A stretch of DNA of 5,366 nucleotides, taken from NCBI GenBank assembly GCA_030628805.1, contig DAOVQG010000318.1:1-5366 (forward strand), in the 5' to 3' direction. Below, one piece after another: positions 1 through 5,210 of this stretch (position 1 is its first letter; every line of letters starts with the position of its first letter). The notes under the pieces are model-generated. The model worked only from the letters and a program-made list of their open reading frames with translations, had not been told where the DNA came from and made no database searches. A program made the translations under genes and the position numbers. This stretch comes from JAGMDK01 sp023128695. GTDB lineage: Bacteria; Planctomycetota; Phycisphaerae; UBA1845; Fen-1342.

Positions 1-240
1 AGCCGGTGGTTCGGCCGGTACGGGGCCCGGCCGCTACATTGTGTGGCACCGGCTTCCAGCCGGTGGTTCGGCCGGCACGGGGGCCGGCCGCTACATTGTG
101 TGGCACCGGCTTCCAGCCGGTGGTTCGGCCGGCACGGGGGCCGGCCGCTACATTGTGTGGCACCGGCTTCCAGCCGGGGGTTCGGCCGGCACGGGGGCCG
201 GCCGCTACATTACACGGCCGGCACGGGGGCCGGCCGCTAC
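1..240. repeat. Tandem array of 57-bp double-hairpin units
   Basis: Units begin at 1, 58, 115 and 172. Units 2 and 3 are identical; unit 1 differs from them at two bases (19 and 26), and unit 4 differs at 178. After 211 the fourth unit breaks off, and a shortened fifth copy keeping only the second hairpin runs to 240. Each unit holds two inverted repeats: CACCGGCT-TCC-AGCCGGTG (for example 47-65, 8-bp stem) and CGGCCGGC-ACGGGG-GCCGGCCG (69-90, 8-bp stem). The array probably continues left of the window. There are no spacers, so it is not a CRISPR array. Because 57 is a multiple of three, the plus strand is open in all frames as 19-residue repeats, which I do not regard as coding. The last hairpin (215-236) touches the stop codon of the minus-strand gene, so it could act as a 3'-end or termination structure, although no T-tract follows. 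Confidence 0.93.
215..236 (-). terminator. Possible 3'-end hairpin of the MEMO-AMMECR1 gene
   Basis: This is a perfect 8-bp GC-only stem with a 6-base loop. It starts at the very next base after the TAG stop (237-239, minus strand) and is the last, shortened copy of the 57-bp array. A second identical hairpin follows in the next unit. It could stop transcription or protect the mRNA end. There is no run of T after it on the minus strand, so it is not a standard intrinsic terminator, and the terminator role is inference. Confidence 0.35.
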
Positions 241-1745
241 CGTTCCGGTTCACCGATTACTTCCGCCTCGAACGAGTATATCTCGGCCTTGGGCTGCTTC
301 CAAGCATCGGATGGCAGGCCGGCCTTGCGACACGTCTGGGCCAGGAACTCCGCGCGCGTCCAGCCGCGCTCGTAGGCCATCTGTGGGAGTAGCACACCTC
401 GTTGCCAGTCGAGCGAGATTAACAGCCCGTGCCGGCCGATGACAATCTCCTCGGGCTTGGCCACCCGCTTCATCGGCGTCAGGTAGCTGATCTCAATATG
501 AAGCTGAGCCAACTCCTCGGCGGTGACCGGATTGTTTACGAAGCGGCGGTCCTGACAAGCCGAGACCGCGTTGCGGATAACCGCCTCATAAAGCGGCCCG
601 GCGGCGACCATGTTGCCGCTGCAACCCCGCAATTGGCCGTGGTTCTCCAATGTCACGAAGCAGCCGCCGTCGTTGCGAATCGCGGCGGGGAGCTTGTCGG
701 CGTCCACTTGCGGCGGTACTTCGCCCTTCAAGAAGGCCGTCACTGTCTGCCGAGCGAGCCGGAGGAGTTCGGCCCGCTGTGCCGAGTTAAGTGTTCCCGG
801 TCGTCGTGAAAAAACAAACGACTGATACGTGACGCTGTTGGACCAATCGCCGCTGATCTTGCCGGAGGTGTCATAGGCCGCGCGAACGCCCAGGGCGCCG
901 CCTTTCATCGATAGAATGCGCAGCATGAGCTTGATCGGCCCGTGGCCACAGATCGTGTCCTGAGTCTTGTTGAGGTGCTCCACGAAGCCGTCGTAATCGC
1001 AAGCGAGGATCGGCTTCGCAGCTTGCCGGGCCAGGGCACGGAGCTTCTCGGGCACGTCGTCCGTGAACGGCTGATAGCCGAAGTTCGGGCCGAAGTGTGT
1101 GAAATCGCTGCTGGCCACCAGCAAAGTATCTTCGTCGAGCAACGGCACGATCGCCTGGGCGGCCAGGACGTTGTCCCGGTCCGTCATCCGTCCGACGAGC
1201 AGCGGGACCAGCGTGAACTCCTTGAGGATCCGCTGCAAGAACGGCAGTTGCAACTCCAGCGAGTGCTCCCCCCTATCAACCGCGGGATGCGAGCCGAACG
1301 GCGGGGAAGCCAAGAGCCGATCGCAAACCTGGCGGTCGAGCGGCACCTCACCGAGCGGCGTGGCGTAGGCCGTCAGGTCCCGCGGGACGTCCACGCCCTG
1401 GTACCCCCCGGCGTAACGATGGCTGAGTGCCAGCACGATCACCCGCTTATACGTGCGGCCCCGCAAGCAAGCATAGCCGGACGCCGCCACCGGCGCGCTG
1501 TACCGATACCCGGCGTGCGGGCTGATTACCGCGACGGGCTTGTGGGACATCTCCGGCGGCGAGGTCCGCGCGAGCAGATCATCGACCTCTTTCTTCAGCG
1601 CTGCCGGTTCACCCGGGTACCAACGCCCCGCGCAATATGCTGGGCGGACCTTCTCGCCCTCGTCGGCGGTTGCCGCATGGCCGGCTAAAGCTGTCAAGAT
1701 GGCACTCGCCGCGGTTAATGATCGCATTCGCCCTGGTATGCACAT
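237..1745 (-). CDS. Exported MEMO1-AMMECR1 fusion protein (AmmeMemoRadiSam proteins B and A)
   Basis: 502 residues in three parts. Residues 1-27 look like a Sec signal peptide: basic start, hydrophobic core around LTAASAILTALAG, and an Ala-X-Ala site before DEG. Residues about 33-314 are a MEMO1-like domain, a fold related to class III extradiol dioxygenases. By motif match to the metal ligands reported for human MEMO1 (His49, His81, Cys244), the equivalents are His77 (SPHAGY), His109 (LALSHR) and Cys266 (TICGHGPI); SSDFTHFG (Asp214, His217) and EHSLE (160-164) are also kept. Residues about 322-497 are an AMMECR1-like domain with the hallmark LRGCSG motif (372-377). These two families occur with a radical SAM enzyme in the so-called AmmeMemoRadiSam system, whose reaction is unknown; that enzyme is not seen here. 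The ATG at 1743-1745 has GGAG nine bases upstream; an in-frame ATG at 1725-1727 is the alternative and would also keep a signal peptide. The TAG stop lies in the flanking repeat. Domain identity is secure; biochemical role is not. Confidence 0.92.
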   Translation of the reverse strand: MCIPGRMRSLTAASAILTALAGHAATADEGEKVRPAYCAGRWYPGEPAALKKEVDDLLARTSPPEMSHKPVAVISPHAGYRYSAPVAASGYACLRGRTYKRVIVLALSHRYAGGYQGVDVPRDLTAYATPLGEVPLDRQVCDRLLASPPFGSHPAVDRGEHSLELQLPFLQRILKEFTLVPLLVGRMTDRDNVLAAQAIVPLLDEDTLLVASSDFTHFGPNFGYQPFTDDVPEKLRALARQAAKPILACDYDGFVEHLNKTQDTICGHGPIKLMLRILSMKGGALGVRAAYDTSGKISGDWSNSVTYQSFVFSRRPGTLNSAQRAELLRLARQTVTAFLKGEVPPQVDADKLPAAIRNDGGCFVTLENHGQLRGCSGNMVAAGPLYEAVIRNAVSACQDRRFVNNPVTAEELAQLHIEISYLTPMKRVAKPEEIVIGRHGLLISLDWQRGVLLPQMAYERGWTRAEFLAQTCRKAGLPSDAWKQPKAEIYSFEAEVIGEPER

Positions 1746-1754
1746 CGTTCACAG

Positions 1755-1771
1755 CTCCGCCGGTCTCCGGC
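1755..1771 (-). promoter_or_regulatory. Ribosome binding site with adjacent small hairpin before the MEMO-AMMECR1 gene
   Basis: On the minus strand GGAG (1755-1758) lies nine bases before the ATG at 1743-1745, which supports that start over the in-frame ATG six codons further in. Directly upstream, GCCGG-AGA-CCGGC (1759-1771) can form a short 5-bp hairpin against the ribosome site. Whether it affects translation is not known. Confidence 0.45.
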
Positions 1772-1823
1772 TCAACCACCCATTAGCACTCCGGACTCAA
1801 CGACCCTGGGTGACACCTTCAAA

Positions 1824-1897
1824 CGCGCCCGAGAGGACTCGAACCTCCGACCTGCGGTTTAGGAAACCGCCGCTCTGTCCTGCTGAGCTACGGGCGC
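1824..1897 (-). tRNA. tRNA-Arg (anticodon CCU)
   Basis: Read on the minus strand, all 74 bases fold as a cloverleaf. Acceptor strands GCGCCCG and CGGGCGC pair fully. The D arm is GCTC/GAGC. The anticodon stem GCGGT/ACCGC encloses the loop TTCCTAA, giving anticodon CCT, which reads the Arg codon AGG. The variable loop is AGGTC, and the T arm GGAGG/CCTCT with loop TTCGAGT includes one G-T pair. The discriminator base is G and the CCA end is not encoded (TTT follows). It lies 78 bp upstream of the MEMO-AMMECR1 gene on the same strand, with no clear terminator between them, so read-through into that gene is possible. Confidence 0.96.
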
Positions 1898-1907
1898 TCG
1901 GCTTTTC

Positions 1908-1915
1908 ATTCTATA
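1908..1915 (-). promoter_or_regulatory. Possible -10 element of the tRNA-Arg promoter
   Basis: The minus strand reads TATAGAAT ten bases before the tRNA 5' end, an AT-rich spot in GC-rich DNA. I see no convincing -35 hexamer at 16-18 bp spacing; CTGACA lies further upstream (minus strand, 1945-1950) but too far away. The distance to the tRNA end would put the transcript start close to the mature 5' end. Confidence 0.3.
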
Positions 1916-1917
1916 AT
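1912..1917 (+). promoter_or_regulatory. Possible -10 element (TATAAT) for the SDR reductase gene
   Basis: A perfect TATAAT stands 55 bp before the chosen GTG start, which would give a leader of roughly 45 bases. No good -35 hexamer lies at the usual spacing, where the sequence is already tRNA gene. It overlaps the -10-like element of the divergent tRNA gene, so the two promoters, if real, would compete for polymerase. Confidence 0.35.
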
Positions 1918-1958
1918 GACGAGCACCTCGGAAGAAGGCGCAATTGTCAGTACTGACC

Positions 1959-1963
1959 GGAGG
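1959..1963 (+). promoter_or_regulatory. Shine-Dalgarno site setting the start of the SDR gene
   Basis: GGAGG is followed, after eight bases, by the GTG at 1972-1974. The earlier in-frame GTG at 1963-1965 overlaps this site and has no ribosome site of its own, so 1972 is the better start. Confidence 0.7.
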
Positions 1964-1971
1964 TGAGACCG

Positions 1972-2703
1972 GTGCATCTTGCTGAGCGAGTAGTCCTGGT
2001 GAGCGGGGCGGCCCGGCGGGTGGGGCGCGCTATTGCCCTCCGGCTGGCCGAGGCCGGCTGCCGGGTAGCGGTCCATTGCCGGACCTCAACTGACGACGCC
2101 GCCGAGACCGTCGAGCGCTGCCGGGCCGCGGGCGGGTCGGCGGAGGTCTTTCGAGCGGACCTGGAAGACCCGACGGCGGCGGCCGGATTGGTGCGGGCCG
2201 TGCAAACCCGCTTCGGCCGGCTCGACGTGCTGGTGAACAACGCCTCGGTCTTCAAGCCGATGACCGTCGAGCAATTCACGGTCGCGGACTGGGAGCGCAC
2301 CCTCCGGATCAACCTGACCGCGCCCATGGTGTTGGCACACGCCGCCCGCGAAGCGTTACGGCAGGCCCGCGGACGGATTATCAATCTGTGCGACGTGGCG
2401 GCGCAACGCCCGTGGCCGGACCACCTCGCATATATGGTCTCGAAGGGCGGCCTTGAGACGCTCACCCGCGTCCTGGCCCGCGCCCTGGCGCCGGAGGTGA
2501 ACGTGGTCGGTATCGCCCCCGGCGTCGCCGCCTGGCCGGACCACTACGATCCGGCCACGCGTGAGCGCTTGACGGCGAAAATCCCACTGGGCCGGGCCGG
2601 GACCCCCGAGGACATCGCGGCGGCCGTCCACTTCGTGCTGAGCGAGGGAGACTACCTCACCGGCCTGATCCTGCCGGTCGACGGCGGGCGGCACCTGGTC
2701 TGA
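1972..2703 (+). CDS. Short-chain dehydrogenase/reductase, pteridine reductase-like
   Basis: 243 residues from the GTG at 1972, the start placed by GGAGG eight bases upstream; a GTG at 1963 would add three residues. It is a full-length classical SDR with a Rossmann fold. The nucleotide-binding motif SGAARRVG is at 11-18, and HCR (35-37) suggests NADPH preference through the Arg. D63, NNAS (89-92) and N114 follow, then the active site Asp141-Tyr154-Lys158, PG (183-184), and the C-terminal PVDGGRHLV. The usual catalytic Ser is replaced by Asp141 (NLCDV). This substitution, the GAARRxG start and the DGGRHL end are features of PTR1 pteridine reductases and E. coli FolM (dihydromonapterin reductase), so reduction of a pterin is the best guess. 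It is probably cytosolic, with no signal or membrane segment. No neighbouring folate gene supports the guess, so substrate is unproven; other SDR reductases remain possible. Confidence 0.88.
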   Translation: MHLAERVVLVSGAARRVGRAIALRLAEAGCRVAVHCRTSTDDAAETVERCRAAGGSAEVFRADLEDPTAAAGLVRAVQTRFGRLDVLVNNASVFKPMTVEQFTVADWERTLRINLTAPMVLAHAAREALRQARGRIINLCDVAAQRPWPDHLAYMVSKGGLETLTRVLARALAPEVNVVGIAPGVAAWPDHYDPATRERLTAKIPLGRAGTPEDIAAAVHFVLSEGDYLTGLILPVDGGRHLV

Positions 2704-2868
2704 CGACCGCACGCCTGGTGGACAATTTCGGTGATATGTGAGGAAGTATGCCTCAGAGGCAACGCTACCACCGTCTCTCCGTCAGTGTTGTTAGTGCTTA
2801 GTTGTGAGTTTCACTGTGGCCTGCTACGAAAGGTCGCAGCCATATCCCCCAATGACGCATGGGTAACC
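2704..2868. other. Start of the 680-bp intergenic region, no clear feature
   Basis: This begins the gene-poor stretch between the reductase stop and the TPR gene; the rest of it (2869-3384) holds the inverted repeats and promoter candidates listed separately. The sequence is visibly less GC-rich than the genes. The only structure seen is a weak imperfect hairpin near 2818-2841 around a GAAAG loop, too irregular to call a terminator. The open frame at 2731-2982 shows no recognisable protein pattern and runs into the inverted repeat, so I do not annotate it. Confidence 0.5.
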
Positions 2869-2890
2869 TGTCATTCCGAGCTTTTCGCCA

Positions 2891-2971
2891 GCGGTGTGCC
2901 ACTGCTCTTGAGCAGTGCCCAAGCTCCCGCTGGTCAAAAGAAGACACTGCTCAAGAGCAGTGGCACACCGC
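2891..2971. repeat. Perfect 27-bp inverted repeat (IR A)
   Basis: Arms 2891-2917 and 2945-2971 are exact reverse complements, separated by 27 bases. Each arm ends with a smaller near-palindrome, CACTGCTC-TT-GAGCAGTG or its complement, so the DNA or RNA could fold as one long hairpin or two short ones. There is no T-tract after it. It lies about 190 bp past the reductase stop, so it is an unlikely dedicated terminator for that gene. Confidence 0.9.
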
Positions 2972-2997
2972 CGTGCAAGTAGGTGTCGGTTGATAAA

Positions 2998-3084
2998 ATG
3001 TAGCGTCCGGGCTCTGTCCCGGACGTAGAATACGGAGAAAGCCCCATCCGTAACGACGTCCGGGACAGAGCCCGGACGCTACAT
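2998..3084. repeat. Perfect 29-bp inverted repeat (IR B) with inner hairpins
   Basis: Arms 2998-3026 and 3056-3084 are exact reverse complements, separated by 29 bases. Each arm is itself a hairpin (CGTCCGGG-CTCTGT-CCCGGACG, 8-bp stem), and the central spacer holds TACGGA (3031-3036) and TCCGTA (3047-3052), a third small stem. The outer edges read ATGTAGCG, also the reading of the 57-bp array on its minus strand. Confidence 0.92.
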
Positions 3085-3195
3085 GACTTCCGCGGCGGAC
3101 GCGGTCGGAATGACATAGAGACGGCAACCCCTCTCGTGCTGCTCACCCAATTATACCCTGAGCAAACTTTTCCTTTAGTCCTGCCCCGCCTGCGT

Positions 3196-3201
3196 TATAA
3201 T
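3196..3201 (+). promoter_or_regulatory. Possible -10 element (TATAAT) for the TPR-protein gene
   Basis: A perfect TATAAT in an AT-rich patch; TTTAGT at 3174-3179 (16-bp spacing) is only a weak -35 match. Transcription would begin near 3208, just before the inverted repeat at 3209-3298, giving a structured leader of about 175 bases. A second, poorer candidate is TACAAT at 3353-3358, which would give a short leader instead. Confidence 0.35.
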
Positions 3202-3208
3202 CTAAATG

Positions 3209-3298
3209 ACCGTGCGCAATTGTGCGACAACGAAGAGCCGCGGGCCTGAAGCCCGCGCGGTCTTACGAAATCTGAGCTGTCGCAAAATTGCGCACAGT
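3209..3298. repeat. Nested imperfect inverted repeat (IR C) upstream of the TPR gene
   Basis: Core arms 3212-3231 and 3276-3295 pair at 18 of 20 positions, with weaker matches continuing to 3209 and 3298. Inside sits a second hairpin, GCGGGC-CTGAA-GCCCGC (3240-3256). If the TATAAT at 3196 is used, this would be the first structure in the mRNA and could influence stability or translation. It may equally be another dispersed hairpin repeat of the same general kind as IR A and IR B. Confidence 0.8.
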
Positions 3299-3373
3299 GA
3301 TTTGGGTGCGCTGGTGTGGGTCGCGTTGTCTGTGGAGACTCGGCCGGCGTTATACAATTCGCCGGCCCACATG

Positions 3374-3378
3374 AAGGA
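3374..3378 (+). promoter_or_regulatory. Shine-Dalgarno site setting the start of the TPR gene
   Basis: AAGGA lies six bases before the ATG at 3385 and decides between this start and the GTG at 3316. The ATG at 3371-3373, in another frame, has no signal-peptide reading and is not used. Confidence 0.6.
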
Positions 3379-3384
3379 AAGTCT

Positions 3385-5193
3385 ATGTTATGCTCATTTG
3401 ATACAGACGCTGGGCGTCACCGGCGACGGCCGCTCGGAATCGCAGCGGCAGTGCTCGTGCTCTTCTGGGCGGGGGCTCCGGCCCGCGCGCAGTACCCCGT
3501 CGAGCAGCGCGTGAATACAGGCCTCCAGCAGCCCGGCCGACTGCTCGACTCAAATCCCGGCCGCTACGGCACAGGCCTCAACTATACGCGCCCCGTTTCA
3601 CCACTCGTCGGCGGCAACCCGTACGCGAGCGGGATCGTCGGCCGCGGGCTCTCGTTGCGGAGTTACTCGCCGATCAGCGATCCGACCACCTTCCGCGCCC
3701 CGCTGGGGAGCGCGGACCTGTATACATTTCGCCGCGATTCGGTCAGCCTGTTCGACGTGTCGCGTCCGCTGGGCACCGGGCCCTTCGCGCAGCCGTACTA
3801 CGACCCGGCCACCACGGTCGTCACTTCCGGATTCCTCCGGGGCCTAACCGTCCCGTCCCGGTCCGCGCGGTCGTCGAGCTCCTCGGGCCTCCGTCTGGAT
3901 CTGCGAATTCCTCTGGCGGACACGCAGCGCGGGCTGTACACCCAGATCGTCTCCCCGGCACCGGCCCCGACTCCGCCGACCGCCAGCAGTATCTTTGGCG
4001 TGCCGACGTTAGAAACACCGTCCCCGCCGCGGCTGGCGTTGCCACTGGTTACCGACCAACAACCGCCCTGGAGCGGAGAGATAAAGACCCAGACGGAGCT
4101 GCCCGAAATCGAACGTGACAACCTCGGCCGGCGTATCCCCTGGTCGGCCGAATTGTCCCCAGTGCCAACGGAGCCCCTGGCAACGCCGCTGGACGTATTG
4201 CTCCAAGGTGATTCTTCTTCGCGGCTCGGGTTGATCGAGCCGGTCACGGAATCGCCGCCTTGGGCGGGAGGCTGGCAAGGAGATGAGTTTCGCCCGGGGC
4301 TGATCCTGCCGGAGGTTGGCGAAGAGGTGACGGAGGTCGCGGGCGAGCCGAGCGACTTGCTCGAGACCCGCATCGTTGATCCCAGCGTCCTGCCCGGCTT
4401 CGATATCTTCACGGACATGCGGCTGGCGCTGGAATTGGCGCGGGACCCGAGTGCCGAGTGGTTCCAGGAAATGCAGGTGGCGGCGCGGTCCGAGCCAGAT
4501 TTGGTCCGCGAGGCTCAGGAACAAGCCCTGCAAGACGCCGAACAGTTCGTGCAGCGGATGATGGACGCGCCGCTGCGGACCTTCACCGGCGGCGGCTCGT
4601 CGGAGTTTAACAATCAGATGCTCAAAGCCGAGTCGCTGATGGACATCGGTCACTTTCAGGAGGCGGCCGACCGCTACGACCGAGCTCATCGGCTCGACCC
4701 GTACAACCCGCTGCCCCTCCTCGGCAAGGGGCATGCTTACCTGGCCATGGGTGCTTATAACTCGGCCGCCGATGCTTTGATCCGGGGACTCGAGCGGTTT
4801 CCCGAGGCGGCGCGGTTTTCGATCGACCTCAAGGTCTTGATGGGCGGCGGGGAAAACATCGACATTCGCAGAGCCGACCTCATGCGCCGCCTGCGACAAC
4901 GCGAGACCCCGGAAATGCTGTTCCTGCTCGGCTACCTCGAATACCACACCGGCGATCGCGAACGGGGCCTGGCCAACCTGGAGAAAGCGGCTCACGCTCC
5001 TCGGGCCAACATGATCATCGCTCGCTATCCGGCCCTGCTGCGCGGGCAAGGGATCCCTCCGCTGCCGAAGTTCTCGGACGAGCGCCAGACCGAGCCGGAT
5101 ACCCCGCTGCCTCCCCGGGCACCGCGTGTTCCGACGGATGAGCCTGATACGGCACCCGAAGAGACGCTGATCCTACCGCCGCCGGTGAAATAA
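3385..5193 (+). CDS. Exported proline-rich protein with C-terminal TPR repeats
   Basis: 602 residues from the ATG at 3385, chosen because AAGGA (3374-3378) lies six bases upstream and a classic signal peptide follows at once: basic RHRRR (11-15), hydrophobic core (17-29), and cleavage after Ala-Arg-Ala (33-35). A GTG at 3316 would extend it by 23 residues but has no ribosome site and would bury the signal peptide. Residues 36-190 are Gly/Ser/Tyr/Arg-rich with no domain I recognise. About 192-296 is proline-rich, with a recurring Pro-Trp motif (PPWSGE 227, IPWSAE 251, PPWAGG 291). About 340-400 is acidic and probably helical. TPR-like helical pairs lie at about 410-442, 443-476 and 509-542, the first with the typical A..RYDRAHRLDPYNP ending. 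A Pro-rich acidic tail closes the protein. Likely a periplasmic or envelope scaffold that binds other proteins; partner and function unknown. Confidence 0.82.
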   Translation: MLCSFDTDAGRHRRRPLGIAAAVLVLFWAGAPARAQYPVEQRVNTGLQQPGRLLDSNPGRYGTGLNYTRPVSPLVGGNPYASGIVGRGLSLRSYSPISDPTTFRAPLGSADLYTFRRDSVSLFDVSRPLGTGPFAQPYYDPATTVVTSGFLRGLTVPSRSARSSSSSGLRLDLRIPLADTQRGLYTQIVSPAPAPTPPTASSIFGVPTLETPSPPRLALPLVTDQQPPWSGEIKTQTELPEIERDNLGRRIPWSAELSPVPTEPLATPLDVLLQGDSSSRLGLIEPVTESPPWAGGWQGDEFRPGLILPEVGEEVTEVAGEPSDLLETRIVDPSVLPGFDIFTDMRLALELARDPSAEWFQEMQVAARSEPDLVREAQEQALQDAEQFVQRMMDAPLRTFTGGGSSEFNNQMLKAESLMDIGHFQEAADRYDRAHRLDPYNPLPLLGKGHAYLAMGAYNSAADALIRGLERFPEAARFSIDLKVLMGGGENIDIRRADLMRRLRQRETPEMLFLLGYLEYHTGDRERGLANLEKAAHAPRANMIIARYPALLRGQGIPPLPKFSDERQTEPDTPLPPRAPRVPTDEPDTAPEETLILPPPVK

Positions 5194-5210
5194 CCGTCGG
5201 AGGGGGGGGA

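Larger units (their letters stand above)
2869..3115. repeat. Composite inverted-repeat island with 11-bp inverted ends
   Basis: TGTCATTCCGA at 2869-2879 and its exact reverse complement TCGGAATGACA at 3105-3115 bracket a 247-bp block that contains two further perfect long inverted repeats (2891-2971 and 2998-3084). The nesting suggests a compound non-coding element, possibly mobile. No transposase is encoded and no target-site duplication is evident at the ends, so mobility is inference. Confidence 0.6.

Noticed and set aside
1..240. CRISPR array
   Set aside because: Units are contiguous with no variable spacers; the same applies to 5211-5366, and there are no cas genes.
6..392. Open frame of 19-residue repeats over the left array (also in two other frames)
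   Set aside because: All three plus frames are open because 57 is a multiple of three; the translation is just the hairpin DNA and it runs antisense into the MEMO-AMMECR1 gene.
942..1688. 248-residue plus-strand open frame inside the MEMO-AMMECR1 gene
   Set aside because: High-GC shadow of a gene with clear domain motifs on the other strand; Arg/Val-rich with no recognisable domain.
1824..1897. tRNA gene as a phage or island attachment site
   Set aside because: No integrase, no repeat of the tRNA 3' end elsewhere in the window, and ordinary genes on both sides.
1963..1971. GTG at 1963 as start of the reductase
   Set aside because: It overlaps the GGAGG; the GTG at 1972 has ideal spacing and gives the normal SDR N-terminus.
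2731..2982. 83-residue open frame between the two rightward genes
   Set aside because: No ribosome site, no recognisable composition, and its 3' part lies over the inverted repeat IR A.
2934..3146. 70-residue minus-strand open frame in the intergenic region
   Set aside because: Made mostly of IR B sequence; no family pattern.
3316..3384. GTG at 3316 as start of the TPR protein
   Set aside because: No ribosome site, and it would put 23 residues before a well-formed signal peptide.
4009..5049. 346-residue minus-strand open frame opposite the TPR gene
   Set aside because: Antisense shadow of a GC-rich gene; the plus strand has signal peptide, ribosome site and TPR pattern.
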